Positions 1 to 9,302 are shown, counted from the stretch's first letter. The stretch is 64,000 bases of DNA from Thermobifida alba (GCF_023208015.1 NZ_CP051627.1:4322422-4386421); one strand, 5' to 3'. Notes: generated by a model from the letters alone, not told the origin. Made by a program: numbers and translations.

Positions 1-59
1 TGCACGACGAGAACGGCGCCTACCCGCTGCTGACTGAGGAGGCCGTAGCCGCCGACTGA
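1..59 (+). CDS. ectC: L-ectoine synthase EctC, C-terminal tail (partial)
   Basis: The reading frame from base 3 encodes the last 18 residues (HDENGAYPLLTEEAVAAD) and a TGA at 57-59. The HDE-x-G-x-YPL ending is typical of EctC, the cupin enzyme that cyclises N-gamma-acetyl-diaminobutyrate to ectoine. EctD follows 61 bases downstream on the same strand, as in ectABCD operons. Only the tail is visible, so the call rests on this motif plus context. Confidence 0.75.
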   Translation, partial: HDENGAYPLLTEEAVAAD

Positions 60-120
60 TACGGAATCCGTGCGCGTCGAACCGTTCGCAGACAAGAGAG
101 AACCCGTGAGGGGGAACCGA

Positions 121-1029
121 ATGACTGCTCTGACCAACGAGGCTGCACGACAGACCGCCGACGACTACCCCACCCGCAAGGCGAGCGAGCCCGCCCTGCT
201 CTACCGCAAGCACCCGGTCGTCTGGGGAGACCGCGAGGGCCCCATCGACTCCGAGACCCTCGACAGCTACGAGGCCAAGGGCTACCTGCAGGTCGAGCAG
301 CTGCTCACCGCCGACGAACTGGCCGCCTGCCGGGCCGAACTGGACCGGCTGAGCTCCGACGAGGAACTCAAGCGCGACGAGCGCGTCGTGGTCGAGCGCA
401 CCTCCAACGAGGTCCGCTCCGTCTTCGACGTGCACAAGATCAGCCCGCTCTTCGCCGACCTGGTGCGCGACCCGCGCGTCGTGGGCCGCGCCCGCCAGAT
501 CCTCGGCTCCGACGTCTACGTGCACCAGAGCCGCATCAACTACAAGCCGGGCTTCGGCGGCGGCGACTTCTACTGGCACTCCGACTTCGAGACCTGGCAC
601 GCCGAGGACGGGATGCCGCAGCCGCGGGCGACCAGCATCTCCATCGCGCTCACCGAGAACTACGTGCACAACGGCGCGCTGATGATCATGCCCGGCTCGC
701 ACAAGACGTTCGTCTCGTGCGTCGGCCGGACCCCGGAGGACCACTACCGGGAGTCCCTGAAGAAGCAGGAGATCGGCGTTCCCGACCAGAACAGCCTCAC
801 CATCCTGGCCGAGAAGCACGGCATCGACGTGCTCACCGGCCCGGCTGGCAGCGCGATCATGTTCGACTGCAACTGCATGCACGGATCCGGCGGCAACATC
901 ACGCCGTTCCCGCGGTCGAACATCTTCATCGTGTTCAACAGCGTCGAGAACACCTGCGGCGCACCGTTCTCCGCACCCCGTCCGCGCCCCGCATTCCTGG
1001 GGGCGCGTGACTTCACACCCGTGATGTAG
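121..1029 (+). CDS. ectD: Ectoine 5-hydroxylase EctD
   Basis: Fe(II)/2-oxoglutarate dioxygenase that converts ectoine to 5-hydroxyectoine, a cytoplasmic compatible solute. It has 302 residues, the normal family length. The EctD signature FYWHSDFETWH is present. From it the iron ligands are His152 and Asp154, with His254 (MHGSGG) as third ligand and Arg265 (FPRSN) as the 2-oxoglutarate-binding arginine. These assignments follow known EctD structures. ATG 121 is preferred to the GTG at 70 because the family N-terminus fits and a GAGGGGG ribosome site precedes it. It is the last gene of the ect operon, and a hairpin terminator follows. Confidence 0.95.
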   Translation: MTALTNEAARQTADDYPTRKASEPALLYRKHPVVWGDREGPIDSETLDSYEAKGYLQVEQLLTADELAACRAELDRLSSDEELKRDERVVVERTSNEVRSVFDVHKISPLFADLVRDPRVVGRARQILGSDVYVHQSRINYKPGFGGGDFYWHSDFETWHAEDGMPQPRATSISIALTENYVHNGALMIMPGSHKTFVSCVGRTPEDHYRESLKKQEIGVPDQNSLTILAEKHGIDVLTGPAGSAIMFDCNCMHGSGGNITPFPRSNIFIVFNSVENTCGAPFSAPRPRPAFLGARDFTPVM

Positions 1030-1035
1030 CGGACC

Positions 1036-1069
1036 GGCGGCGGTGTCCCGCACCCCGCGGGACGCCGCC
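1036..1069 (+). terminator. Hairpin terminator after ectD
   Basis: Inverted repeat seven bases after the ectD stop. GGCGGC/GCCGCC outer arms and GTCCCGC/GCGGGAC inner arms are separated by a small bulge and a short loop. There is no T-tract, which is common in high-GC actinobacteria. It separates the ect operon from the ehu operon. Confidence 0.6.
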
Positions 1070-1160
1070 GCCCCCGACCCGCCGACGCGGCCCCCCCGGC
1101 CGGATCCCCGACAACCGCCCCCGCGAGGGCCTACCCCTTCGAACCCCCCACCCCCCACCC

Positions 1161-1193
1161 GAGCGTTGCGGCCCCCCGTCGCCGCCAACGCTC
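1161..1193. promoter_or_regulatory. Inverted repeat upstream of ehuB (operator or leader hairpin)
   Basis: GAGCGTTG (1161-1168) and CAACGCTC (1186-1193) form perfect 8-bp arms, extended inward by CGGC/GCCG with one bulged base. It ends 18 bases before the ehuB ATG, directly upstream of the GGAG ribosome site. It could be a regulator-binding site or a leader hairpin. Nothing in the sequence identifies the regulator. Confidence 0.35.
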
Positions 1194-1211
1194 ACGGACA
1201 GGAGCGACACC

Positions 1212-2102
1212 ATGACCGATCACAAGAACCTGGACCGCCGCGGCCTCTTCCGCGCCGGAGGAATCGGACTGGCCGCGGTCGCCCTGGGCCCCGCCCTGGC
1301 TGCCTGCTCCCGCACCGAGGACACCGTGACCCTGGACAGCTTGCGGGAACAGGGCTACATCCGGGTCGCGATCAACAACGAGGCCCCCTTCGGCTACATC
1401 GGCGAGGACGGCGAGGTGACCGGCTCCTCCCCCGAGCTGCTCCGCGCCATCTTCGCGGAACTGGGCGTCGACGACGTCCGAGCCGAGTCCGTGGCCTGGG
1501 ACGGACTCATCCCCGGACTGAAGGCCAAGCGGTTCGACGCGGTGGCCGCCGGAATGTACGTCACCCCCGAGCGGTGCGCCGAGGTCGCGTTCGCCGAACC
1601 CGACTACCGCATCCTCCAGGCGTTCCTCGTCCCCTCCGGCAACCCCCACGGCCTGAGCACCTTCGACGACATCGCCGCCGACCCCGACGTCACGGTGGCC
1701 GTGCTCAACGCCTCCGTGGAGCAGGGCTACGCCGAGGGCGCGGGCGTGCCCGCCGACCAGATCGAGACCGTCGACAACCAGGTCAGCGCCTACGAACTGC
1801 TGCAGAAGGGCCGGGTCGACGCGGTCGCGCTGAGCACCATCTCGCTCAACCGGCTGCTGGAGCAGCGCGGCGGCGACTTCGAGGTCACCGAAGGCTTCAT
1901 CCCGGTGGTGGACGGCGAGGAGGTCACCCCCGCCGGAGCCCTCGCCTTCCGCAAGAGCGACACCGCACTCCTCGACGAGGTCAACCGGGTGCTCGCCGAG
2001 TTCAAGGAGAACGGCCGGCTGCTGGAGATCATCGAGCCGTTCGGCTTCACCGAGCAGGAGCTGCCCGGCGACCTGACCATCGAACAGCTCTGCCAGGCCT
2101 GA
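1212..2102 (+). CDS. ehuB: Ectoine/hydroxyectoine ABC transporter substrate-binding lipoprotein (EhuB-like)
   Basis: Extracytoplasmic family 3 solute-binding protein of 296 residues. The N-terminus carries a twin-arginine-like DRRGLFRAGG segment, a hydrophobic stretch and an AAC lipobox near residue 32, so it is probably exported and lipid-anchored. The mature part begins with the polar amino-acid-binding pattern (LDSLREQGYIRVAINNEAPF). It is the first gene of a four-gene importer directly downstream of ectD, and that position is the main reason to call it EhuB rather than a generic amino-acid binder. Confidence 0.85.
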   Translation: MTDHKNLDRRGLFRAGGIGLAAVALGPALAACSRTEDTVTLDSLREQGYIRVAINNEAPFGYIGEDGEVTGSSPELLRAIFAELGVDDVRAESVAWDGLIPGLKAKRFDAVAAGMYVTPERCAEVAFAEPDYRILQAFLVPSGNPHGLSTFDDIAADPDVTVAVLNASVEQGYAEGAGVPADQIETVDNQVSAYELLQKGRVDAVALSTISLNRLLEQRGGDFEVTEGFIPVVDGEEVTPAGALAFRKSDTALLDEVNRVLAEFKENGRLLEIIEPFGFTEQELPGDLTIEQLCQA

Positions 2103-2116
2103 GGGCGGCAGCCGAC

Positions 2117-2842
2117 GTGGACTTCTTCATCGACCGGCTCCCGCTCTACCTGAGCGGGGCCGGAACCACCCTCGTGATCACCCTGCTCGGGGCCGCGCTC
2201 GCCTTCGTCCTCGCCATGGTCGTGGGCCTGCTCGGGACCCTGCGCAACCTGGCCGCGCGCGCCGTCGCCACCTGTTACACCGAGACGTTCCGCGGTGTGG
2301 CCGCGCTGGTCCTGATGTACTGGATGGCGTTCGCGATCCCCCAGCTCACCCCCTACGAAATCGACCCGGTGTTCGCCGCGGTGCTGGCGCTCGGCCTCAA
2401 CGTCGGCGCCTACGGGGCCGAGGTGGTGCGGGCCGCCGTCAACGCGGTGCCCCCGACGCAGATCGAAGCCACCGTCGCGCTCAACATGTCGTGGTGGCGG
2501 CGCACGTGGGCGGTGGTGCTGCCGCAGGCGTGGGCGCAGATGCTGCCCACCTTCGGCAACCTCGTCATCGAACTGATGAAGGCCACCGCCATCGTGTCGC
2601 TGATCGGGGTCGCCGACCTGACCCGCATCGCCCAGGAGCAGCGGGCCGCCACCGGAGACACGATCGCGGCCTTCGCCGGGGCCCTGGTCGTCTACTTCGT
2701 GCTCGCCCAGCTGCTCATCATCGGCATGCGGCTGCTGGAACGCCGGGCCAACCGGAGGCTGGGGCGGCTCCCCGCCTCCGACAGCGGACTGTGGTCCCTG
2801 CTGCGGCCCCCGCCCGTCACCGCCGCCGGAGGTGGCCGCTGA
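2117..2842 (+). CDS. ehuC: Ectoine/hydroxyectoine ABC transporter permease (EhuC-like)
   Basis: HisM/GlnP-type inner-membrane permease of about 241 residues from GTG 2117 (VDFFIDRLPLYLSGAGTT), with GAGG 13-16 bases upstream. It has several hydrophobic segments and the EAA-loop region (QIEATVALNMSWWRRTWAVV) that contacts the ATPase. Its stop overlaps the ATG of the next permease by one base, so the two are translationally coupled. It pairs with EhuD to form the membrane channel. Substrate specificity is inferred from the adjacent ect genes. Confidence 0.85.
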   Translation: MDFFIDRLPLYLSGAGTTLVITLLGAALAFVLAMVVGLLGTLRNLAARAVATCYTETFRGVAALVLMYWMAFAIPQLTPYEIDPVFAAVLALGLNVGAYGAEVVRAAVNAVPPTQIEATVALNMSWWRRTWAVVLPQAWAQMLPTFGNLVIELMKATAIVSLIGVADLTRIAQEQRAATGDTIAAFAGALVVYFVLAQLLIIGMRLLERRANRRLGRLPASDSGLWSLLRPPPVTAAGGGR

Positions 2843-3480
2843 TGACCTGGGACTGGGAGTTCACCGGGAAGATCGTCCCCGACCTGCTCGACGGGCTGGT
2901 CGTCACCGTCCAGGCCACCCTGCTGGGCTACGTGCTGGCGCTCGTCCTGGGACTGGCGGTGGCGCTGGCGCGCCGCGTGCCGGTGCTCGGGACCGCGGTG
3001 TTCGCGGTCATGGAGTTCATCCGCTGCACCCCGCTGCTGGTGCAGCTGGTCTTCGTGTTCTACCTGGCGCCGAGCTACGTCTCGGCGTTCACGGTCGGCG
3101 TCGCGGTCCTGGGCGTGCACTACGCCGCCTACACCGCCGAGGTGTACCGCTCCGGGATCGAGGGCGTGCCGCCGGGACAGTGGGAGGCGTGCCGGGCGCT
3201 GAGCCTGCCCGCGCACCGCACCTGGGGCGCGGTGGTGCTGCCGCAGGCGGTCCGCAAGGTGATCCCCGCACTCGGCAACTACCTGATCGCCATGTTCAAG
3301 GACACGCCCCTGCTGTTCGCGATCACCGTCGGCGAACTGATGTACCAGGCCTCGCGGATCGGCGGCGTGCACTTCCGCTACCTGGAGGCCATGACCCTGG
3401 TCGGCCTGTTCTTCCTCCTGGTGAGCGTGCCTTCGGCCATCATCATCCGACAACTGGAGCGACGCTATGCCGCAGTCTGA
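2842..3480 (+). CDS. ehuD: Ectoine/hydroxyectoine ABC transporter permease (EhuD-like)
   Basis: Second HisM/GlnP-type permease, 212 residues, starting at ATG 2842 that overlaps the ehuC stop. Hydrophobic segments near residues 20-45 and 60-85 and the EAA-type loop (GQWEACRALSLPAHRTWG) are visible. The FIRCTPLLVQL motif is typical of polar amino-acid permeases. Its end overlaps the ATPase gene by 14 bases, which indicates a single transcription and translation unit. Confidence 0.87.
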   Translation: MTWDWEFTGKIVPDLLDGLVVTVQATLLGYVLALVLGLAVALARRVPVLGTAVFAVMEFIRCTPLLVQLVFVFYLAPSYVSAFTVGVAVLGVHYAAYTAEVYRSGIEGVPPGQWEACRALSLPAHRTWGAVVLPQAVRKVIPALGNYLIAMFKDTPLLFAITVGELMYQASRIGGVHFRYLEAMTLVGLFFLLVSVPSAIIIRQLERRYAAV

Positions 3481-4276
3481 ACCCTCCCCCGGCACCGACC
3501 AGCACGAGCAGGAGCCGCTCATCCGCTTCGACGGGGTGGTCAAGCGGTTCGGCGCCAACACCGTCCTCGACCACCTGGACTTCACCGTCGCCCCCGGCGA
3601 ACGGGTCACCCTCATCGGCCCGAGCGGTTCCGGCAAGACCACCATCCTGCGTCTGCTGATGACGTTGGAGCAGGTCACCAACGGCGTCATCTGGGTCGGC
3701 GGGGAACCGCTCAGCCACATGCACCGGGGCGGCCGCCTGGTCCGCGCCAACGAGCAGCACCAGCGCCGGGTGCGCAGGCAGATCGGCATGGTCTTCCAGC
3801 AGTTCAACCTGTTCCCGAACATGACCGTGCGGCAGAACATCACCGAGGGGCCCGTCCACAGCCTGGGCGTGCCCCGCGTGGAGGCCGACCGGCGGGCCGC
3901 GGAACTGCTGGAGATGGTGGACCTCGCCGACAAGATCGACGCCCACCCCACCCAGCTGTCCGGCGGCCAGCAGCAGCGCGTCGCCATCGCGCGCGCCTTG
4001 GCGATGAGCCCGAGAATCCTGCTGCTGGACGAGGTCACCTCCGCCCTCGACCCGGAACTGGTCACCGGAGTCCTCGACGTGCTGCGCACCGTCGCCGAGA
4101 CCACCGACATCACCATGCTGCTGGTCACGCACGAGATGCAGTTCGCCCGGGACGTCTCCCACCGGGTGCTGATGTTCGACCAGGGCCGCATCGTCGAGGA
4201 AGGGCCGCCCGAGCAGATCTTCGGCGACCCCCGCCAGGAGCGCACCCGCGCCTTCCTGCACGCGGTCCTGGACTAG
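3467..4276 (+). CDS. ehuA: Ectoine/hydroxyectoine ABC transporter ATPase (EhuA-like)
   Basis: ABC ATPase of 269 residues of the GlnQ/HisP type. Walker A is GPSGSGKT (51-58), the signature is LSGGQQQR, Walker B is ILLLDEVTSALD and the switch histidine lies in LLVTHEM. Its ATG lies 14 bases inside the end of ehuD. It powers uptake through EhuC/EhuD. The gene order B-C-D-A differs from the A-B-C-D order of rhizobial ehu, but all four parts are present. A strong hairpin follows. Confidence 0.87.
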   Translation: MPQSEPSPGTDQHEQEPLIRFDGVVKRFGANTVLDHLDFTVAPGERVTLIGPSGSGKTTILRLLMTLEQVTNGVIWVGGEPLSHMHRGGRLVRANEQHQRRVRRQIGMVFQQFNLFPNMTVRQNITEGPVHSLGVPRVEADRRAAELLEMVDLADKIDAHPTQLSGGQQQRVAIARALAMSPRILLLDEVTSALDPELVTGVLDVLRTVAETTDITMLLVTHEMQFARDVSHRVLMFDQGRIVEEGPPEQIFGDPRQERTRAFLHAVLD

Positions 4277-4281
4277 GGCCC

Positions 4282-4323
4282 CGCCGGGCCGGTACCGCGC
4301 ACCCCCGCGGCACCGGCCCGGCG
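4282..4323 (+). terminator. Strong hairpin terminator after the ehu operon
   Basis: Near-perfect inverted repeat six bases after the ehuA stop. CGCCGGGCCGGT-CCGCG pairs with CGCGG-ACCGGCCCGGCG with one mismatch around a short C-rich loop (about 17 paired bases). There is no T-tract. It separates the osmolyte region from the cobalamin region. Confidence 0.7.
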
Positions 4324-4382
4324 GCGCGGACGAGGAGGAGCCCCGGGAAGGGTTCCCCGCCCGGCATGACCCACCACGCGGC

Positions 4383-4515
4383 TGGGTACACTCCCCCCGG
4401 ACAAGAGAACAGGGATGCGTCTGGTGCAGGCAATCCGGTCGAAACCCGGAGCGGTCGCGCCACTGTGGACGGGCACAAGCCCGTGAGCCAGAAAACTCAC
4501 CCGACGCGTGTGGTC
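4383..4515 (+). promoter_or_regulatory. Cobalamin riboswitch upstream of cbtB
   Basis: Contains the conserved B12-aptamer pieces in order: a GGGA, CTGGTGCAGGCAATCCGG, GCGGTCGCGCCACTGT, and the B12-box equivalent GTGAGCCAGAAAAC. It ends about 30 bases before the AAGGAG ribosome site of cbtB. Adenosylcobalamin binding is expected to repress cbtBA-cobQ-cobK. The outer boundaries are approximate. Confidence 0.88.
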
Positions 4516-4548
4516 TCTGTGGGACGCGTAATCCTGTAAGGAGTGACC

Positions 4549-4749
4549 ATGTCAGCCGTCCATGCCCCCCGGGTCGGCGCGGAGTTGGGCCCCGTCCCGC
4601 TCGCGCTCACCGCCACTGCGGTGACCGTCCTCGCCCTCCTCGTCCTCTACCTGGTCGGCTTCGACCAGGGAGCCGTCTCCCGCACGGGAATGTACCTGCA
4701 CGAACTGATGCACGACGGCCGCCACCTCATGGGGGTCCCGTGTCACTGA
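4549..4749 (+). CDS. cbtB: Cobalt transporter subunit CbtB
   Basis: Small membrane protein of 66 residues with one transmembrane helix (about 17-38) and a C-terminal His-containing motif ([18 protein letters not shown]) typical of CbtB, the proposed metal-binding partner of CbtA. ATG 4549 is chosen because AAGGAG lies at 4538-4543. The gene starts just after a B12 riboswitch, and its end overlaps cbtA by 10 bases. The CbtAB role in cobalt uptake is predicted from riboswitch association in the literature. Confidence 0.88.
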   Translation: MSAVHAPRVGAELGPVPLALTATAVTVLALLVLYLVGFDQGAVSRTGMYLHELMHDGRHLMGVPCH

Positions 4750-5546
4750 CCTCCCCCGCCGTCTCCCCGCCGGTCCGTCCGCTGCGGGGCACCTACCTGC
4801 AACTGCTGCTCCGCGGGCTGCTGGCCGGACTGCTGGCCGGGCTGGTCGCGGGCGCCGTCGCCTTCCTCCTCGGCGAACCCCAGATCGAGGCGGCCATCGC
4901 CCTGGAAGAGCAGGCAGCCGTCTCCCACGACCACGGAGCAGACGAAGGCCACGCCCACTCCCACGGAGAGGACGCACTGGTCAGCCGTACCGGACAGCAG
5001 GTGGGACTGTTCCTCGCCACCGGCCTTGCGGGTATGGCGCTGGGAGCGCTCTACGCCTCGGTGCTCTCCGCGGCCCGGCACCGCAGCCGGCTCAGCGGAC
5101 CGGTGCTCGCGCTGGTCGCCGCCGGACTGGGATGGGCGGCCGTCGCGGCGGTGCCGTTCGGTAAGTACCCCGCCAACCCGCCCGCGGTGGGCGCCCCCGA
5201 GACGATCGACCAGCGCACCCTGCTCTGGGCGGCCGCGGTGCTCCTCGGCCTCGCCGCGGCCGCGGCCGCCGTGGCCGCCGCGCGCGCACTGCCGTCCGGG
5301 ACGTCGCTCGCCTCGCGTCTCACGGCCCCCCTCGCCGTGTTCCTCGCGGTGGTCTGTGTCGGCTACCTCGCCCTCCCCGGAATCGACGAGGTCGGCGAAG
5401 ACTTCCCCGCCACCTTGCTGTGGGAATTCCGCACGGCCTCGCTGGCCACCCAGGCCAGCCTCTGGCTGGTGCTGGGAGTGGCCTTCGCCTGGCTGACCGA
5501 ACGGTTCGACCGCCGGTCGGCGGCCGGAACGCGAGGAGACCGATGA
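4740..5546 (+). CDS. cbtA: Cobalt transporter subunit CbtA
   Basis: Membrane protein of 268 residues from GTG 4740. It has about five hydrophobic helices and a loop after the first with a histidine-rich stretch ([17 protein letters not shown], about residues 60-76) that could bind cobalt. The gene lies between cbtB and cobQ in a riboswitch-led operon, and its last bases overlap the cobQ ATG (ATGA). The [13 protein letters not shown] segment and overall topology match the CbtA family. Transport activity is predicted, not shown by sequence. Confidence 0.88.
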   Translation: MSLTSPAVSPPVRPLRGTYLQLLLRGLLAGLLAGLVAGAVAFLLGEPQIEAAIALEEQAAVSHDHGADEGHAHSHGEDALVSRTGQQVGLFLATGLAGMALGALYASVLSAARHRSRLSGPVLALVAAGLGWAAVAAVPFGKYPANPPAVGAPETIDQRTLLWAAAVLLGLAAAAAAVAAARALPSGTSLASRLTAPLAVFLAVVCVGYLALPGIDEVGEDFPATLLWEFRTASLATQASLWLVLGVAFAWLTERFDRRSAAGTRGDR

Positions 5547-7048
5547 GTACGGCACGGGGCCTGCTGGTGGCCGGGACCACGTCCGACGCGGGCAAGTCCG
5601 TGGTCACCAGCGCCCTGTGCCGGGCCCTGGCCCGGCGCGGGATCAGGGTGGCGCCGTTCAAGGCGCAGAACATGTCGAACAACTCCATGGTGGTCGCGGA
5701 CCCCGACGGGCGGGCCGCCGAGATCGGCCGCGCCCAGTGGGTCCAGGCGCTCGCCGCGCGCGCCGAACCCGAGACCGCCATGAACCCGGTGCTGCTCAAA
5801 CCCGGCGGCGACCGCACCAGCCACGTCGTGCTGCGGGGCCGCCCCTCCGGCCGGTTGCGGGCAGGCGAGTTCGCGGGCGGGCGCGCCACGCTCACCGAGG
5901 CCGCGCACGCCGCGCTGGCGGAGCTGCGCTCCCGCTACGACGTGGTGGTCTGCGAGGGCGCGGGCGGCGTCGCCGAGATCAACCTGCGCGCCCACGACTA
6001 CGTCAACATGGGCCTGGCGCGCGCCGCCGACCTGCCCGTCGTCGTGGTCGGCGACATCGACCGGGGCGGCGTGTTCGCCGCGCTGTACGGGTCGCTGGCC
6101 CTACTCGACCCCGCCGACCAGGCCCTGGTTGCCGGGTTCGTCATCAACAAGTTCCGGGGCGACGCGGCCCTGCTGGACCCGGGGCTGAAGACCCTGGAGG
6201 ACCTGACCGGCCGGCCCGTACTCGGCGTCCTGCCCTGGCAGCGCGACCTGTGGCTGGACTCCGAGGACTCGCTGGCCCTCACCGCCCGCGAGGCGGACGC
6301 CGCGGCCGCCCCCGCGCTGCGGGTGGCCGTGGTGATGCTGCCCCGGATCAGCAACTTCACCGACGTCGACGCCCTGTGCCTGGAACCGGACCTGCGCGTC
6401 GACTTCGTAACCGACCCCCGGCCGCTGGCCTCCGCCGACGTTGTCGTCCTGCCCGGCACCCGCGCCACCCTCGCCGACCTGGAGTGGCTGCGTTCCCGCG
6501 GCCTGGACACCGCGATCACCGGCCACGCCCGCCGGGGCGGCACGGTGCTGGGCCTCTGCGGCGGCTGCCAGATGCTGGGCCGTACGATTCGCGACCCCGA
6601 CGGCGTGGAGGGCTCGGCCGGGCGCACCGCCGCCGGACTGGGCCTGCTCGACCTGGAGACCGTCTTCACCCGCGACAAGGTGCTGCGCCTGCCCTCCGGG
6701 AAGTGGCGGGGCGTGCCCGTCGGCGGATACGAGATCCACCACGGCCGCGTCCGGACCGGCCGGGGCGAGGCGTTCCCCGGCGGACTGCGCGACGGCTCCG
6801 TGTACGGCACGATGTGGCACGGCAGCCTGGAACACGACGCGTTCCGGGGCGCGTGGCTGGCGGCAGCCGCCGAGCACGCGGGACGCGACGGCGGCCGGTT
6901 CGGGCGGGTCAGCTTCGCCGCCGCCCGCGAGGCCCGCCTCGACCTGCTCGCCGACCTCGTGGAGGAGCACCTCGACATGGACGCCGTGCTGCGCCTGATC
7001 GCCGAGGGACCCCCGGTCCTGCCGACCGTGCGGGGAGAGCTGCGGTGA
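5543..7048 (+). CDS. cobQ: Cobyric acid synthase CobQ
   Basis: Glutamine- and ATP-dependent amidase that adds amides at positions b, d, e and g of adenosylcobyrinic acid a,c-diamide. It has 501 residues. The N-terminal dethiobiotin-synthetase-like domain has a P-loop variant (GTTSDAGKS, about 11-19) and the CobQ-typical [10 protein letters not shown]. The C-terminal glutaminase domain carries the nucleophile Cys in [10 protein letters not shown] (about residue 340) and a late His in [12 protein letters not shown] 5543 overlaps the cbtA stop, so the upstream extension of the frame is not used. The stop overlaps cobK. Confidence 0.95.
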   Translation: MSTARGLLVAGTTSDAGKSVVTSALCRALARRGIRVAPFKAQNMSNNSMVVADPDGRAAEIGRAQWVQALAARAEPETAMNPVLLKPGGDRTSHVVLRGRPSGRLRAGEFAGGRATLTEAAHAALAELRSRYDVVVCEGAGGVAEINLRAHDYVNMGLARAADLPVVVVGDIDRGGVFAALYGSLALLDPADQALVAGFVINKFRGDAALLDPGLKTLEDLTGRPVLGVLPWQRDLWLDSEDSLALTAREADAAAAPALRVAVVMLPRISNFTDVDALCLEPDLRVDFVTDPRPLASADVVVLPGTRATLADLEWLRSRGLDTAITGHARRGGTVLGLCGGCQMLGRTIRDPDGVEGSAGRTAAGLGLLDLETVFTRDKVLRLPSGKWRGVPVGGYEIHHGRVRTGRGEAFPGGLRDGSVYGTMWHGSLEHDAFRGAWLAAAAEHAGRDGGRFGRVSFAAAREARLDLLADLVEEHLDMDAVLRLIAEGPPVLPTVRGELR

Positions 7049-7788
7049 CGGTGCTCGTCCTCGGCGGCACGGCCGAGGCGCGCGCCCTCGCCGAGGCGCT
7101 CGTCGCCGCCGGGACACCGGTGCTGTCCTCCCTCGCCGGACGGGTCAGCCGACCGCGCCTGCCCGTCGGCGGGGTGCACATCGGCGGCTTCGGCGGGGTC
7201 GGCGGACTCGTCGACTTCCTGCGCGGCAACGGGATCACCCGGGTGGTGGACGCCACCCACCCCTTCGCCGCGCGGATCTCCGCCAACGCGGCCGAGGCGT
7301 GCGCGCGGACCGGTGTGCCGCTGCTGCGCCTGGTCCGCCCCGGCTGGGCCGACGAGGCGGGCGCGGCCCGCTGGACCTGGGTGGACGACCACGACGAGGC
7401 CGCCCGACACGCCGCCGCGCTGGGCCGCCGTGTCCTCCTCACCACGGGACGGCAGACCCTGCACCGCTTCGTCGCCCCGCTCGCCCGGCACACGGTACTG
7501 GCCCGGGTGGTGGAGGCCGTGGACCTCGCACTGCCGCCGACGTGGACGCTGCTGCGCGACCGCGGCCCCTACACCCTCGACGGTGAGCGGACACTCATGC
7601 GCGAGCACTCCGTGGAGGTGCTGGTCACCAAGGACTCCGGCGGCTCCTACACCCGTGCCAAACTGGACGCCGCCGACGAGCTGGGCGTCGCCGTGGTGGT
7701 GGTGCGCCGCCCCCGGTACGGTGGAAACGCCCCCGAGGTCACGGACGTCCCCGCCGTCCTGGAGTGGCTAGGACCCACAAGACGATGA
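7045..7788 (+). CDS. cobK: Precorrin-6A reductase CobK
   Basis: NADPH-dependent reduction of precorrin-6A to dihydro-precorrin-6 (precorrin-6B). It has 247 residues from GTG 7045, which overlaps the cobQ stop (GTGA). The N-terminus has the dinucleotide-binding pattern [15 protein letters not shown]. The family motifs [14 protein letters not shown] and VTKDSGGSY are present. It is the last gene of the cbtB-cbtA-cobQ-cobK operon, and a long hairpin (7785-7844) begins at its last codon. Confidence 0.93.
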   Translation: MTVLVLGGTAEARALAEALVAAGTPVLSSLAGRVSRPRLPVGGVHIGGFGGVGGLVDFLRGNGITRVVDATHPFAARISANAAEACARTGVPLLRLVRPGWADEAGAARWTWVDDHDEAARHAAALGRRVLLTTGRQTLHRFVAPLARHTVLARVVEAVDLALPPTWTLLRDRGPYTLDGERTLMREHSVEVLVTKDSGGSYTRAKLDAADELGVAVVVVRRPRYGGNAPEVTDVPAVLEWLGPTRR

Positions 7789-7844
7789 TCTTGACGGTAG
7801 CGGGGGCGCAACCGCGGGTGACACCCCACTCCCGCCAAGATCAT
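7785..7844. terminator. Long imperfect hairpin between convergent cobK and cobB (element H1)
   Basis: Outer arms ATGATCTTG (7785-7793) and CAAGATCAT (7836-7844) are perfect. The stem continues inward with a few mismatches (CGGTAGCGGGG against CCCCACTCCCG). It overlaps the cobK stop and ends 30 bases before the cobB stop, so it can serve as a bidirectional terminator. Its end sequence is shared with element H2 at 14181. Confidence 0.65.
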
Positions 7845-7874
7845 TAAGCCAACCGATCCGGTACCCGCTCCCGG

Positions 7875-9302
7875 TCACCGGGCGTGGACCGCCGCCGCGA
7901 ACCGGGCCGCGGCCCGCGGACAGCCCGCCCAGTGGGTGTGCAGGTAGGAGGCGTGCAGCGTGGGACGGCCGAGGCCCGCCGGGTCGGCGGAGAAACCGTC
8001 GGGCCGTCCGTCCAGCAGCCAGGCCGGACCCGCCCGCTCCCCGGTGGACGCGACACCGGTGCGGTGGAACTCGTGCCCGGACACCCGGTCCCCCGCCTCC
8101 GCCAGCAGGGTCTCCTCCGGGGCCAGCGCCGCGTGGTAGCCCAAGGCCAGCTTCGGCGTCATGGCCCCCACCGCGTCGAGCGCGCCCACCATCGGCGCGC
8201 CGTCCACCTCGCGGCACAGGTACAGCAGCCCCGCGCACTCGGCGACCGTCGGCACCCCCGACCGTACCGCCTCCAGCAAGGCCGCGCGCAGCGCCGTATT
8301 CTGCGCCAGCTCCGCCGCGTACACCTCGGGGAAACCGCCGCCCAGGTAGAGCCCGGCGGTACCGTCGGGCAGGGCGGGCTCAGACGTCGGATCGAACACC
8401 ACCGGGCGGCAGCCCGCGGCGCGCAGCAGCTCCTCGGTCTCGGCGTAGCGGAAGGTGAAGGCCCGCCCCCCGGCCACCGCCACCACCGGCCCGTCACCCT
8501 GCTCGGACGCGCTCGGCAGACCCGCCGCGGCGAGCGCCTCCTCCGGCGACCACGCCCGCGCGCGCAGCGGCGGCGCGGACCGCGCGACCTCCACCACCGC
8601 GGCCAGGTCCACCTGCGCGGCGATGCGTTCGGCCAACCGGTCCAGGACCGCCGCCGACTCGGCCCGCTCCTGGGCGGGCACCAGCCCCAGGTGCCGCGAG
8701 GGGGCGGCGATCCCGTCGTCGCGGCGCAGCGCCCCCAGCACCGGAACACCGATCTCCTCCATCGCGGAGGCGACCTCGGCGGCGTGCCGGTCCGACCCCA
8801 CCCGGTTCAGCACAACCCCGGCGACCCGCACCCGGCGGTCGAACACCGCCATGCCCGCCACCACTGCCGCCGCCGACCGCGACGTGTGGGACACGTCCAC
8901 CACCAGCACCACGGGGGCGTCGAGCACGGTGGCCACGTGCGCGGTGGACGCGAACCCGCGTCCCGCGAGCCGCCCGTCGTACAGGCCCATCATGCCCTCG
9001 ACCACGGCCAGGTCGGCCGGCCGCGGGGTGCGCGCGCCGTGCAGCAGCAGCGGGGCCAGCAGCTCCTCACCGTGCAGGTGCACGTCGAGGTTGCGGCCCG
9101 GCCGCCCGGTGGCCAGGGCGTGGTAGCCGGGGTCGATGTAGTCCGGTCCGGCCTTGTGCCCCGACACCTCGTAGCCGGCGGCACGCAGCGCCGCCATGAG
9201 CCCGGTGGCCACCGTGGTCTTGCCGGCCCCCGAGGCGGGGGCGGCGACCACCAGTCGGGGCAGCGGCGTCACCGCATCGTCGTACGGGGGCTCACCACTC
9301 AA
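7875..9302 (-). CDS. cobB: Hydrogenobyrinic acid a,c-diamide synthase CobB
   Basis: ATP- and glutamine-dependent amidation of the a and c side chains of hydrogenobyrinic acid (aerobic route). 475 residues from a TTG start; GTG 9272 (VTPLPRLVVAAPASG) is a good alternative that gives 465. The P-loop variant is APASGAGKTT, followed by the family motifs GHKAGPDYIDP and VVEGMMGLYDG. The C-terminal glutaminase has its Cys in VAECAGLLYL. The start overlaps the end of cobO by 11 bases if the TTG is used. It is the last gene of the chelatase-cobO-cobB operon. Confidence 0.93.
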   Translation of the reverse strand: MSGEPPYDDAVTPLPRLVVAAPASGAGKTTVATGLMAALRAAGYEVSGHKAGPDYIDPGYHALATGRPGRNLDVHLHGEELLAPLLLHGARTPRPADLAVVEGMMGLYDGRLAGRGFASTAHVATVLDAPVVLVVDVSHTSRSAAAVVAGMAVFDRRVRVAGVVLNRVGSDRHAAEVASAMEEIGVPVLGALRRDDGIAAPSRHLGLVPAQERAESAAVLDRLAERIAAQVDLAAVVEVARSAPPLRARAWSPEEALAAAGLPSASEQGDGPVVAVAGGRAFTFRYAETEELLRAAGCRPVVFDPTSEPALPDGTAGLYLGGGFPEVYAAELAQNTALRAALLEAVRSGVPTVAECAGLLYLCREVDGAPMVGALDAVGAMTPKLALGYHAALAPEETLLAEAGDRVSGHEFHRTGVASTGERAGPAWLLDGRPDGFSADPAGLGRPTLHASYLHTHWAGCPRAAARFAAAVHAR

